A stretch of DNA of 64,000 nt from Actinomycetes bacterium (GTDB taxonomy: Bacteria > Actinomycetota > Thermoleophilia > BMS3ABIN01), in contig JAJYXB010000008.1 in assembly GCA_021791195.1 (NCBI GenBank), positions 136,921 to 200,920 on the forward strand, read 5' to 3'. A program made the position numbers and the translations under genes. Numbering within the stretch: the stretch's first letter is position 1; each line of letters starts with the position of its first letter. Shown here in pieces: positions 17,426 through 26,482 of the stretch. Below the pieces are notes generated by a model. That model worked only from the letters and a program-made list of their open reading frames with translations, was not told the DNA's origin and searched no databases.

Positions 17426-19315
17426 ATGAAAGCCGCCGTCCTGCTCATACCGCTGCTGCCGCTGCTGTCCTTTGCGTTCACGGGACTGCTCGGACGCCGC
17501 TACCTGAAAGAGAGAAGCCACTACGTATCGGTGGCCGCCGTCGGCATCAGCTGGCTGCTCTCCATGTACGTGCTGGTGGAGGTGGAGCGTGGCCAGACGC
17601 TCTCGTGGCAGCTGTATTCCTGGATCGCCGTCGGCAGATTCAGTGTCGACATCGGCTTCCTGGTGGACCAGCTGACCGCGGTCATGCTGCTGGTGGTCTC
17701 CACCGTCGGCTTCATGGTACACGTCTATTCCATCGGCTACATGCACGGCGACAAGGGGTATTACCGCTTCTTCGCCTATATCAACCTGTTCATGTTCTCG
17801 ATGTTCATGTTGGTGCTGGCGAACAATTTCCTGCTGCTCTACGTCTTCTGGGAAGCTGTGGGCCTGTGCTCCTATCTGCTGATCGCCTTCTGGTTCCCCA
17901 AGCGCAGCGCCGCCAATGCCGGCATGAAAGCGTTTCTGGTCAACCGCGTCGGCGACTTCGGATTCAGCCTGGGGATCATGCTGATCTTCATCACCCTGGG
18001 AACGCTTAGCTACAGCGGCGTCTTCGCCTCCGCCAGCACCCTGAGCGGCGGCATGGCGACCGCCATCTGCCTGCTGCTATTCACGGGCGCCGTCGGCAAG
18101 AGCGCCCAGTTCCCGCTGCACGTGTGGCTGCCGGACGCCATGGAAGGCCCGACGCCGGTCAGTTCGCTGATCCACGCCGCCACCATGGTTAACGCCGGCG
18201 TCTACATGGTGGCCCGCTCCAATCCCCTCTTTGCCCAGTCGCATACGGCCATGATGGTGGTGGCCATTATCGGCACCTTCACCGCCATCTTCGCCGCCAC
18301 GATCGCCATGGTGCAGAACGACATCAAGAAAGTGCTGGCGTACTCCACCATCAGCCAGCTCGGCTACATGTTCCTTGCTCTCGGCGTCGGCGCCTGGACA
18401 GCGGCCATATTCCATCTGCTGGCGCACGGCTTCTTCAAGGGCCTGCTCTTCCTCTGCTCCGGCTCGGTGATCCACGCCCTCGGCGGCGAGCAGGACATGC
18501 GCAAGATGGGCGGCCTGAAGCGTAAGACAAAAATCACCTACTGGACCTTTGTCATCGGCGCCCTGGCGCTATCGGGATTCCCAGGACTGTCCGGCTTCTT
18601 CAGCAAGGACGCTGTGCTGACGGGAGCGTTCGCCGAAGGCTACTGGTATTTCTGGATCGTGGCGCTGATCACCGTATTACTGACGGCTTTTTATTCGTTC
18701 AGGCTGATTTTCATGACTTTCCATGGCGAGCCGCGCACGGATCCCAAGGTCTTTGCCCACGCGCATGAATCGCCGCGCGTGATGACCGTGCCGCTGATCC
18801 TGCTGGCGATACCGACGGTGATCGGCGGCCTGATGCTGGGCATCCCGCCGGAGAATGGCCACATCGATCGCCTGCTGCACCACATCTTCGAAGCCGCAAT
18901 TCCGGCAGGTGAGCATGTCTTCGGCCCCCTGACCCTGAGCCTGATGATTATTTCCGCGCTCGTGGGCATCGCCGGCATCCTCCTGGCCTGGCATCTTTAC
19001 GAGCGCTGCCCGTGGCTGCCCAACGCGGCCTGCAAGCGCGCCGGGCGGCTGTACACACTGCTGCTCAACAAGTACTACATCGACGAGATCTATGCCGCCG
19101 TCATCATCAACCCGCTGCGCGGATTCTGCGGCTGGCTGTGGCGCTTCGTGGACGCGGGCGTCATCGACGGCGCCGTCAACGGCGCCGGCTGGCTGGCGAT
19201 GGGCGCCGGCCGGCTGCTGAGACCGATCCAGTCCGGCAAGGTGCAGGGCTATCTGTTTTCCATGTTCCTCGGCCTGCTGGCGCTGATGGTGGCCTACCTT
19301 CTGTTTAACATCTGA
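17426..19315 (+). CDS. nuoL: NADH-quinone oxidoreductase subunit L
   Basis: A 629-residue antiporter-like subunit with about 15-16 helices. It includes the DQLTAVMLLVVSTVGFMVH segment and the core HVWLPDAMEGPTPVSSLIHAATMV with its Lys/Glu/His relay, then LLAHGFFKGLLFLCSGSVIHA. The long C-terminal lateral helix region is present (GCGWLWRF through VAYLLFNI), so this is a full NuoL rather than an Mrp antiporter fragment. ATG at 17426 follows GGGGCGACGGC. It forms the distal proton channel of complex I. Confidence 0.95.
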   Translation: MKAAVLLIPLLPLLSFAFTGLLGRRYLKERSHYVSVAAVGISWLLSMYVLVEVERGQTLSWQLYSWIAVGRFSVDIGFLVDQLTAVMLLVVSTVGFMVHVYSIGYMHGDKGYYRFFAYINLFMFSMFMLVLANNFLLLYVFWEAVGLCSYLLIAFWFPKRSAANAGMKAFLVNRVGDFGFSLGIMLIFITLGTLSYSGVFASASTLSGGMATAICLLLFTGAVGKSAQFPLHVWLPDAMEGPTPVSSLIHAATMVNAGVYMVARSNPLFAQSHTAMMVVAIIGTFTAIFAATIAMVQNDIKKVLAYSTISQLGYMFLALGVGAWTAAIFHLLAHGFFKGLLFLCSGSVIHALGGEQDMRKMGGLKRKTKITYWTFVIGALALSGFPGLSGFFSKDAVLTGAFAEGYWYFWIVALITVLLTAFYSFRLIFMTFHGEPRTDPKVFAHAHESPRVMTVPLILLAIPTVIGGLMLGIPPENGHIDRLLHHIFEAAIPAGEHVFGPLTLSLMIISALVGIAGILLAWHLYERCPWLPNAACKRAGRLYTLLLNKYYIDEIYAAVIINPLRGFCGWLWRFVDAGVIDGAVNGAGWLAMGAGRLLRPIQSGKVQGYLFSMFLGLLALMVAYLLFNI

Positions 19316-19362
19316 TGGGGACAGGATCATGACAAGCGGACAACGCAATCCGGACAAGTCAC

Positions 19363-20925
19363 GTGCATAGCTTTCAGCAACAGGCAGGATTTCCCATCCT
19401 GACGGTGATGACCTTCCTGCCGACGCTGGGAGCGCTGGTGATGCTGGCGCTGATGCGCGGCCGTCCGCAACTTTACAAGTCCACCGCCCTGGTGACCGCC
19501 GGCGCGACATTCTTCCTGTCGCTGGCAATGGTGCTGAAGTTCGACCAAAGCAGCGCCGACTTCCAGTTCATCGAGAAAGTCAGCTGGATCGAACGCCTCG
19601 GCGCCAGTTACCACATGGGCGTGGACGGCATCAGCGTCCTGCTGATCCTGCTGACGACACTGCTGTCGCTGGTCATCGTGCCGGCGTCCTGGAACTACAT
19701 CAAGGACCGGGAGCTGACCTTCTTCGCCTCGTTCCTGTTCCTGGAGACCGGCATGCTGGGCACTTTCTGCGCCCGCGACCTGCTGCTCTTTTATGTCTTC
19801 TGGGAGATCATGCTGATCCCGATGTATTTCATCATCGGCGTCTGGGGCGGCCCGCGGCGGATATACGCGGCGCTGAAATTCTTCCTCTTTACCATGGCCG
19901 GCAGCGTGCTGATGCTGGTGGCCATCGTCGGCATCGCCTACCTGGCGCGGCCCGACCGGTACGCGGCGCCGGTCTTCGACCTCGACCAGCTGCAAAAAGC
20001 AGTTTTTTCCTTCCCGGTGCAGGTAGCGGCGTTTTTGGCCTTTTTCATCGCCTTTGCCATCAAGGTGCCCATGTGGCCGGTACATACCTGGCTGCCGGAC
20101 GCGCACGTGGAGGCGCCTACCGCCGGCAGCGTCATCCTGGCCGGCGTGCTGCTGAAGATGGGCGGCTACGGCATCATCCGCTTCTGCATCCCGCTGTTTC
20201 CGGACGCCGCCGCGGCGGCGGTTCCGTACATCCTTATCCTCTCGATCATCGCCATCATCTATGGCGCCATGGTCTCCCTGGTGCAAAAGGATCTGAAGAA
20301 GCTGGTGGCCTACTCCAGCGTCAGCCACATGGGCTTCGTCACCGGGGGCATCTTTGCTTTCAACGTCATCGGCCTGAGCGGCGCCGTGCTGGTGATGTTC
20401 AGCCACGGCCTGCTCACCGGCGCCCTGTTCCTGCTGGTCGGCTTCATGTACGAGCGGCTGCACACCCGCGAGATCTCGCTGATGGGCGGGCTGGCCTCGC
20501 CGTTCCCGGTGCTGGCGGCCTTCCTGCTGTTCTTCACGCTGGCTTCCCTGGGGCTGCCGGGGCTCTCCGGCTTCATCGGCGAATTCCTCAGCCTGCTGGG
20601 GCTGTTCAGCTATAACAAGGCGATGGCGGTGGTGGCGGCCAGCGGCATCATCCTGGCGGCCGCCTACCTGCTGTGGATGTATCTGCGGGTGATGTTCACC
20701 GGCACCCGTGACGAGGAATGGTTCAAGCTCTCCGACCTGAACCTGCGCGAGATCGCCTCGCTGGCGCCACTGGCGGTGCTGGCGGTGTGGGTCGGCGTCT
20801 ACCCCAGCACGTTCCTGAACATTATCAATCCTTCAGTCAACAAACTGGTCACCCAGATGGCGCCCTACGTGGCCCAGCACGGCGGCCTGCTGACGCATCT
20901 GTTCGCTTCCAGGGGAGGCCTGTAG
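19363..20925 (+). CDS. nuoM: NADH-quinone oxidoreductase subunit M
   Basis: A 520-residue antiporter-like subunit. YHMGVDGISVLLILLTTLLS, YVFWEIMLIPMYFIIGVWGG and TWLPDAHVEAPTAGSVILAG are standard NuoM motifs, including the Glu in the fifth helix and the channel Lys residues. The start is a GTG at 19363 with GGACAAG upstream. It provides the middle proton channel of the membrane arm. Confidence 0.95.
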   Translation: MHSFQQQAGFPILTVMTFLPTLGALVMLALMRGRPQLYKSTALVTAGATFFLSLAMVLKFDQSSADFQFIEKVSWIERLGASYHMGVDGISVLLILLTTLLSLVIVPASWNYIKDRELTFFASFLFLETGMLGTFCARDLLLFYVFWEIMLIPMYFIIGVWGGPRRIYAALKFFLFTMAGSVLMLVAIVGIAYLARPDRYAAPVFDLDQLQKAVFSFPVQVAAFLAFFIAFAIKVPMWPVHTWLPDAHVEAPTAGSVILAGVLLKMGGYGIIRFCIPLFPDAAAAAVPYILILSIIAIIYGAMVSLVQKDLKKLVAYSSVSHMGFVTGGIFAFNVIGLSGAVLVMFSHGLLTGALFLLVGFMYERLHTREISLMGGLASPFPVLAAFLLFFTLASLGLPGLSGFIGEFLSLLGLFSYNKAMAVVAASGIILAAAYLLWMYLRVMFTGTRDEEWFKLSDLNLREIASLAPLAVLAVWVGVYPSTFLNIINPSVNKLVTQMAPYVAQHGGLLTHLFASRGGL

Positions 20926-20926
20926 C

Positions 20927-22393
20927 TTGAGTCATGACATACTTGCCATCGTCCCGGAGCTGATGCTGGTCGTGACCGCGATCGTGCTGCTCCTGATCGA
21001 CCCGATGCTGCCGCACCACGGCCGCCGCGGCCTCAGCTGGCTGGGCATCCTCGCCTGCGGCACGGCGGCGGTATCGGCGTGGCTGGCGCGCAACGAGCAG
21101 TTCAGCACCTTTTCCCACGGGATCGCCCTGGACCGCTTCACAATTTATTTCAAGATCCTGCTGCTGCTGGTAGCGGCGCTGGCGATGCTGCTCTCCGAAC
21201 AGCACCTGCACCTGAAAAAGCGGCTGCTGGGCGACTATTACGCCCTCATCCTGCTGGCGACGGTGGGGATGATGGTGATGGCCTCGGCGATCGACCTGAC
21301 CGTGTTCTTCGTTGGCCTGGAGCTGATGTCGCTGGCAAGCTACCTGCTGGCGGGTTTCCTGCGCTACAACTCGCGCTCGATCGAGGCGGGGCTGAAATAT
21401 TTCCTCACCGGCTCGTTCGCCTCGGCCATCCTGCTGTTCGGGATGGCGCTGCTTTACGGCGTCGGCGGCAGCACCAACTACCAGGAGATCGGCCAGGCGC
21501 TGCGCAGCGGCAACGTCGATACCGGCGTGATCGTCATCGCCATCGTGCTGCTCCTGGGGGGCTTCGCCTTCAAGGTGGCGGCGGCGCCGTTCCACAGCTG
21601 GGCGCCGGATGTCTACCAGGGAGCGCCGACGCCGACGGCAGCATTTCTTTCAGTCGGTCCCAAGATCGCCGCCTTCGCCGTTATCATCAAGTTCTTCACG
21701 ATTATCCTGGGTGGCGAGCACAGCCGCTGGGTGCCGCTGGTGATCGCGATGGCGATCGCCACGATGCTGATCGGCGCCACCATGGCGCTGCTGCAGCGCG
21801 ACCTCAAGCGGCTGCTCGGATTCTCCAGCGTCGCCCACGTCGGCTACCTGCTGCTGGCGGTGGTGGCGATGGGCCAGAGCAGCTACACGCTGAGCTCCTC
21901 GGCGATCCTGTTCTACCTGGCCGCCTACGCCGCCATGAACATGGGCGCCTTCGGCGTGCTCACCTTCATGGCGAACGCCGGCAGATTCGGGGACAGCCTC
22001 GATGAGATGGCGGGGCTGGGCCGCCGCTATCCCGGCGTTGCCGGCGTAATGGCGGTGCTGATGTTCTCACTGGCGGGAATACCGCCGACCGCTGGCTTTC
22101 TGGCAAAATTCTACCTGTTTGCCAGCGTAGTCGATGCCGGCTACGCCTGGCTGGCGGTGATCGGTGTGCTCTTCAGCGTCGTCTCGGCGTTTTATTACCT
22201 GCGGGTGATCGTCTACATGTACATGCGCGAGCCGGAAGCGGGCGCGCTGGAGGGCGTCCCCAGCCACGGGCGTTCGTTCGACCTCAGCCTCGCTCTGGGG
22301 CTGGCTACCGCCGCCGTGCTGGCGCTGGGCATGCTGCCCGGTCCGGTGCTGAACGCGGCCCAGGACGCGGTGGGAAAGATCCTGGGAAGCTGA
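20927..22393 (+). CDS. nuoN: NADH-quinone oxidoreductase subunit N
   Basis: A 488-residue antiporter-like subunit. FVGLELMSLASYLLAGF, APFHSWAPDVYQGAPTPTAA and LAGIPPTAGFLAKFYLF are typical NuoN sequences. It starts at a TTG at 20927 one base after the nuoM stop, with GGGGAGG just before. It closes the first complex I operon; no strong T-tailed hairpin is visible just after it. Confidence 0.95.
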   Translation: MSHDILAIVPELMLVVTAIVLLLIDPMLPHHGRRGLSWLGILACGTAAVSAWLARNEQFSTFSHGIALDRFTIYFKILLLLVAALAMLLSEQHLHLKKRLLGDYYALILLATVGMMVMASAIDLTVFFVGLELMSLASYLLAGFLRYNSRSIEAGLKYFLTGSFASAILLFGMALLYGVGGSTNYQEIGQALRSGNVDTGVIVIAIVLLLGGFAFKVAAAPFHSWAPDVYQGAPTPTAAFLSVGPKIAAFAVIIKFFTIILGGEHSRWVPLVIAMAIATMLIGATMALLQRDLKRLLGFSSVAHVGYLLLAVVAMGQSSYTLSSSAILFYLAAYAAMNMGAFGVLTFMANAGRFGDSLDEMAGLGRRYPGVAGVMAVLMFSLAGIPPTAGFLAKFYLFASVVDAGYAWLAVIGVLFSVVSAFYYLRVIVYMYMREPEAGALEGVPSHGRSFDLSLALGLATAAVLALGMLPGPVLNAAQDAVGKILGS

Positions 22394-22512
22394 CCCGGCC
22401 CAGTATTTGCCTTTCATTCTGCCTCCCTGATAGACTCGGGCCGTCCATCCGGGTTTATAATTCTGAAATCGTGGCAGGATAAAGGTACCCAACCTCCCCC
22501 GAAAGGGAACCG

Positions 22513-22710
22513 ATGGATCTCCACGTATGCAAAAGTTGCGGGGCTGTCGCCAACGTCGAGGTGCAGGGCCGCTGCCGAGCCACCCGGAACGGGAAACATG
22601 CCTGGCTCTCAGGCTATCTGGCGGAAAACTACATGCAGCGCCTGTGGCAGCTTAAATCCCGGACGGCTGGCGCCGGGGCCGCAACCAGCCTGACCATCAC
22701 CCGCTCTTAG
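22513..22710 (+). CDS. Small hypothetical Cys-containing protein
   Basis: A possible 65-residue protein. The ATG at 22513 is preceded by AAAGGGAACCG. It opens with a CKSCG motif near residue 6 and a further GRC near residue 19, suggesting a small metal-binding knuckle. A basic segment (RATRNGKHAW) and a low-complexity tail follow. I recognise no family. It lies between the complex I operon and rmuC, and could be a chance frame. Confidence 0.4.
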   Translation: MDLHVCKSCGAVANVEVQGRCRATRNGKHAWLSGYLAENYMQRLWQLKSRTAGAGAATSLTITRS

Positions 22711-22938
22711 TCCGGCAAAGCCCACGGCTGGCGCGTATCTGCCGTCCGGGACTTGTCAGAGCGGCGCCATTTGAGCACGCTGCATCTGTTCGTCCTCAAT
22801 TTTCCTTTCCGGTCCGGGCACGGGAAACCACTTTCTCTTTCCGGCAACTTTTCCAGCTATTTTGTCGCGGGGCTTTATCCGTCCGCCCGGTGTGATAGGC
22901 TCATCCCGAATTGATCAAAGCATCTTCTGGAGGCGGAA

Positions 22939-24222
22939 ATGGGAGCGATCGTACTGGCTGGCGCCGCCGGTTTCCTGTTGGGCGCCGCAATTATTTACTT
23001 CTTCCGGATCGGGCAGGGGAAGAATGCGCGCGAGATTGCCAGCGAACTGCTGCGCGAGAGCGAAACGCGGCGGCAGTCCGATATCGACACCGTGATCGGG
23101 CACCTCAAGGCCAGTTTCGGCGACATGTCGCTGGAGGCGCTGACGAAATCATCCAGCCAGCTGATCGAGCTGGCGAAGGCGGAGCTGGGCGCCGTCGGCA
23201 AGATGAGCGCCAGCGAGCTCGGCGCCAAGAAGGGCCTGATCGACCAGCAGCTGAAGAACATGGCCACCCAGCTGGAGGGCGTCTCCAGCATGGTCAAGGA
23301 ACTGGAGAAGGACCGCGAGCAGAAGTTCGGCGAGCTTACCAGCCACCTGCGCAACGCCGGGGAGCAGACGCAGGCGCTGGCCAGGTCCACCAACTCGCTG
23401 CGGGAAGCGCTGGCCAGCACCAGGGCACGGGGGCAATGGGGCGAGCGCATGGCCGAAGACGTCCTCAGGATGGCCGGATTCATCGAGAACGTCAACTACC
23501 TGAAACAGAAATCATCCGCGGAAGGCGACCGTCCCGACTTCACCTTCCTGCTGCCCAAGGAACTCAAGCTCAACATGGACGCCAAGTTCCCGCTGGACAA
23601 CTACATGCGTTATCTGGAGACGGAACCAGGCGTCGAGCAGGAACAGTACCGCAAGGCATTCCTGCGCGACGTCAAGGCGCGCGTGAAAGAGGTTACAACC
23701 AGGAACTATATCAATCATGCCGACAATACGGTCGATTACGTATTGCTGTTCATCCCTAACGAGCAGATCTACTCCTTCATCCATGAACAGGACAGCTCCA
23801 TTCTGGACGAGGGCCTCAGGCGGCACGTGGTCTTCTGCTCCCCCATCACCCTGTTTGCCGTGCTCGCGGTTATCCGCCAGGCGGTGGATAATTTCTCGCT
23901 GGAGCAGACTTCCAACGAGATCCTGGAGCTGCTTAACATGTTCCGCAAGCAGTGGGGCGAGTTCGTCAAGCGGCTGGAGAAGCTGGGCAAGAAGCTCGAA
24001 GCTGCCCAGAAAGATTACGAGATGCTGACCACGACCCGCCAGCGGCAGCTGGAGCGGCCGCTGGATAAGATCGAAGACCTGAGGCTGCAGCGGGGCCTGG
24101 CGCTGGCCGAACCGGCAAACGCCGAGAACGCTGCCCTTGAGGCCGGCCTTGCTGCGGAGCAGATGGACGAGCCGCAGCCCGACGATGCGGCGCTGCCCGC
24201 ACCGGAGCCGCTGGCGCCATGA
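22939..24222 (+). CDS. rmuC: DNA recombination protein RmuC
   Basis: A 427-residue RmuC protein. It has an N-terminal membrane anchor (GAIVLAGAAGFLLGAAIIYFF), then a long coiled coil (about residues 30-160). The RmuC nuclease-like core follows: RGQWGERMAEDVLRMAGF, then DFTFLLPKELKLNMDAKFPLDNY and SPITLFAVLAVIRQAV. RmuC limits inversions between inverted repeats and is proposed to process DNA structures. An acidic, proline-rich tail ends the protein. ATG at 22939 follows CTGGAGGCGG. It is a single gene followed by a strong hairpin at 24246. Confidence 0.93.
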   Translation: MGAIVLAGAAGFLLGAAIIYFFRIGQGKNAREIASELLRESETRRQSDIDTVIGHLKASFGDMSLEALTKSSSQLIELAKAELGAVGKMSASELGAKKGLIDQQLKNMATQLEGVSSMVKELEKDREQKFGELTSHLRNAGEQTQALARSTNSLREALASTRARGQWGERMAEDVLRMAGFIENVNYLKQKSSAEGDRPDFTFLLPKELKLNMDAKFPLDNYMRYLETEPGVEQEQYRKAFLRDVKARVKEVTTRNYINHADNTVDYVLLFIPNEQIYSFIHEQDSSILDEGLRRHVVFCSPITLFAVLAVIRQAVDNFSLEQTSNEILELLNMFRKQWGEFVKRLEKLGKKLEAAQKDYEMLTTTRQRQLERPLDKIEDLRLQRGLALAEPANAENAALEAGLAAEQMDEPQPDDAALPAPEPLAP

Positions 24223-24245
24223 TCACCACGCCATCCCACGTGATC

Positions 24246-24275
24246 GGAAGGGCGGCCCGGATGGGCCGCCCTTCC
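24246..24275 (+). terminator. Hairpin after rmuC
   Basis: A perfect 13-bp stem (GGAAGGGCGGCCC with GGGCCGCCCTTCC) around a GGAT loop, 24 bases after the rmuC stop. The tail is only weakly T-rich (TGTTCC), so it may be an intrinsic terminator of the actinobacterial kind, where long U runs are often absent. Confidence 0.75.
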
Positions 24276-24509
24276 TGTTCCAGTGACGGCCGGCTGCTGC
24301 AAAAACAGAGTTCGAAGCGCAACATGAAACTTGCCGAGCTCAGCCGGGTAATCATCGAAGCCAGCGACCTGCTCTGAAGCAGTCCGCCGCAAAGCGAAGG
24401 TTTTAAGTCCAGTTTCTCCGGGGATGCTTCGTTTGGGCGCTTCGACTCCCGCGGCTGCGGGCGGCAAGCGGACAGATAAAGACGAGCATGGACTGAAAGG
24501 AGCACCGCG

Positions 24510-24896
24510 ATGGCAGAGCAGACGGCAACCGTCGAGGAATGTGTCAACACCGAGATCAAGGGCGAGACCTGGGAGGTCATCCAGTATCTGGCGATGGCGC
24601 TCAAGGCTGATAATGAGGGCCGCACCGAGGTCGCGCAAACCCTCAGGAGCATCGCCATGGACGAAGCGGCCCACGGCTCCCGCTTCAAGTACCTCGCAGG
24701 CAATATCGGCGACCTGAAAGACGAGATCGGCAAGATGCTCGCCGGTGAGGAGCAGGCCTATGATGGCAAGCACGAAGGCATGAAAACCGCCGAAACCGCC
24801 GGCCAGAAGGAGATGGCTTCATGGTTCGACACCGCCGCCCATGACGAGGCCCGGCACGCCGCCATGCTGCGCAACCTGCTGGAGCGCTATTTCTAG
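24510..24896 (+). CDS. Rubrerythrin-like ferritin-fold protein
   Basis: A 128-residue four-helix protein of the rubrerythrin/ferritin superfamily without a C-terminal rubredoxin domain. Candidate di-iron ligands are the Glu residues near 16-20 plus DEAAHGSRF (ExxH) in the first half, and GEEQAYDGKH with HDEARHAAML (ExxH) in the second half. Relatives reduce hydrogen peroxide or act in iron storage in anaerobes. The start at 24510 follows AAAGGAGCACCGCG. The 5' region (24276-24509) holds no clear gene. A terminator hairpin follows at 24926. Confidence 0.85.
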   Translation: MAEQTATVEECVNTEIKGETWEVIQYLAMALKADNEGRTEVAQTLRSIAMDEAAHGSRFKYLAGNIGDLKDEIGKMLAGEEQAYDGKHEGMKTAETAGQKEMASWFDTAAHDEARHAAMLRNLLERYF

Positions 24897-24925
24897 CACT
24901 ACGCCGAGAACCGGAAACTATTGTG

Positions 24926-24957
24926 AAGACGCTGCCAGCCAGCGTCTTTCCTTTTCT
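24926..24957 (+). terminator. Rho-independent terminator
   Basis: A 9-bp perfect stem (AAGACGCTG with CAGCGTCTT) with a 5-base loop, followed by the T-rich TCCTTTTCTGT. It lies 30 bases after the rubrerythrin-like gene and separates it from the next ferritin-like gene. Confidence 0.85.
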
Positions 24958-25088
24958 GTGGACCGGCCTTTTCCCGCACAGGGACGGGGAGAGCGGCGAA
25001 ATCCTGGCAACAGGCGTTATTCACCGGTCAAAGGGTATATAGACCAGTAAGGAAATTCGTTCAAAAGAAACCGGATCTGGAGGGCAAA

Positions 25089-25523
25089 ATGGCTATCGAA
25101 GGCATGGTGGAGGAAAAACAGCAGTTCGAACGGGGTATCCGCAAATGGCAGCAGGTCGAGGACGTCACCATCGAGTCATGTGAAGCGCTCAAGGATGCGT
25201 CCGACAACGTGCTGGTCAGGACCATCGCCGATATCATCCGCGCCGATTCGATGAAGCACAAGGAAGTGCTGGCAGTAATACTGCAGGCGCTGGACGGCAC
25301 GATCACGCTCACACCCGAGGAGCTGGGCGGCATTTCGACACTTCTGGACGATCATCTCAACATCGAGCGGGATTCGATCCAGCTGGCGATGGACGAGTTT
25401 GAGAACAGCCGCCATTTCGTCATCCGCCAGCTGCTGTCCTATCTGCTGGAAGACGAGCGCAAGCACTACAAGCTGCTCAGTCAGCTGAACGACTTCAAGC
25501 GCCACCTCTATCCTTACGCCTGA
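25089..25523 (+). CDS. Ferritin-like domain protein
   Basis: A 144-residue all-helical protein. Spaced acidic and His residues recall the ferritin/rubrerythrin fold: ESCEALKDAS, ADSMKHKEVL, LDDHLNIERDS and LLEDERKHYKLL. The match to the di-iron pattern is partial, so it may be a degenerate or scaffolding member. ATG at 25089 follows CTGGAGGGCAAA. With the preceding rubrerythrin-like gene it forms an oxidative-stress or iron-handling neighbourhood, though the two have separate transcripts. Confidence 0.7.
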   Translation: MAIEGMVEEKQQFERGIRKWQQVEDVTIESCEALKDASDNVLVRTIADIIRADSMKHKEVLAVILQALDGTITLTPEELGGISTLLDDHLNIERDSIQLAMDEFENSRHFVIRQLLSYLLEDERKHYKLLSQLNDFKRHLYPYA

Positions 25524-25558
25524 TCAGAGGGCGCCGGCGCAGGTCTGGCCCGCTCAGC

Positions 25559-26281
25559 TTACTTTCCCAGTAACGATACGAAGGCGATCTGGCTGGCAAA
25601 ATCCTTACCGTTGCCGCCGATAGTCACCTTGCGCACCGAGGCGAGATCGGGCAGCATCGTCAGCAGGTTTTCGCTCTTGTAGGTGTACCAGTAGCCGGCG
25701 GGGATGGACTGGTCGCGATTGGGATAGTCGACCTTGCCGACCAGCAGGCCGTGCGTCCAGCTCTTGACCTCGCCTGAGGCGGTGACGTAATCCAGAGTGA
25801 CAAATACGGGCGTCTCGCCTCCCAGGATGCCGTCGGAAGTCATGTACTGCTGGTTGATCTTCGCAACCAGCTGTACCTGCAGGCTGGAGAGGTTTCCCTT
25901 GTCGGCGCTCAGCGGCTGTTCCAGGCCAATCAGGCCGCTGGTTCTCCCCGATCCCTGCCGCGTGAGTGTCAGCACGCTGAAGCCGCAGGAAGAGTCGTTC
26001 ACCAGCTGCGCCAGATCGGTGCCCTCGCTGCCAGGAACATCCACCGTCTTCCATTCAGCCATGCCATTGGCAAAGCCGCCGTTTTTGATGAATTCCGTGC
26101 CATGACGGTCGATGTCCTCACCACAAATCTGCCCTGACGAAACCTGCTTTGGCGAAACCTGCGTCGCGGTAGTTTCGGATACCGGAGCCTGCGATCCGCA
26201 TCCGCTGAGCAACATGATTTCCGCCAGCGCCAGCGCCAGCAACAGCAAAGCCGTCCGGAAAGAACTCCTGCTCAGATCCAA
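25559..26281 (-). CDS. Secreted lipoprotein, beta-sandwich type
   Basis: A 240-residue lipoprotein. It has a basic N-terminus, a hydrophobic signal (ALLLLALALAEIMLLSGC) and a lipobox LLSGC that would be lipidated at Cys 28. A Thr/Ser-rich linker follows. The mature part (ICGEDIDRHGTEFIKNGGF through ASQIAFVSLLGK) looks like a jelly-roll or carbohydrate-binding-like domain, with NGGFANGMAEW near its start. No enzyme motif is visible. It faces the ferritin-like gene convergently. About 200 bases upstream, towards 26482, contain a GGCGCC inverted pair but no clear gene. Confidence 0.75.
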   Translation of the reverse strand: MDLSRSSFRTALLLLALALAEIMLLSGCGSQAPVSETTATQVSPKQVSSGQICGEDIDRHGTEFIKNGGFANGMAEWKTVDVPGSEGTDLAQLVNDSSCGFSVLTLTRQGSGRTSGLIGLEQPLSADKGNLSSLQVQLVAKINQQYMTSDGILGGETPVFVTLDYVTASGEVKSWTHGLLVGKVDYPNRDQSIPAGYWYTYKSENLLTMLPDLASVRKVTIGGNGKDFASQIAFVSLLGK

Positions 26282-26482
26282 AGCCGCCTTCCTTTTCCCG
26301 TTAACACATCCGTGATCATTATTAGCCCGGAAAGGACGCTTCTAAACCTGGCACGGGCCTGGCGCCACTCGCCCCGAAGGCGCCTCCGTGGGGTTTGGAT
26401 CTACAGGAAAGGCGCATATAACGGCGGGCCCGGAATGAATGAAAAAATGAACGCCTTCACCAGCGATTGCCGGCGAATCCGG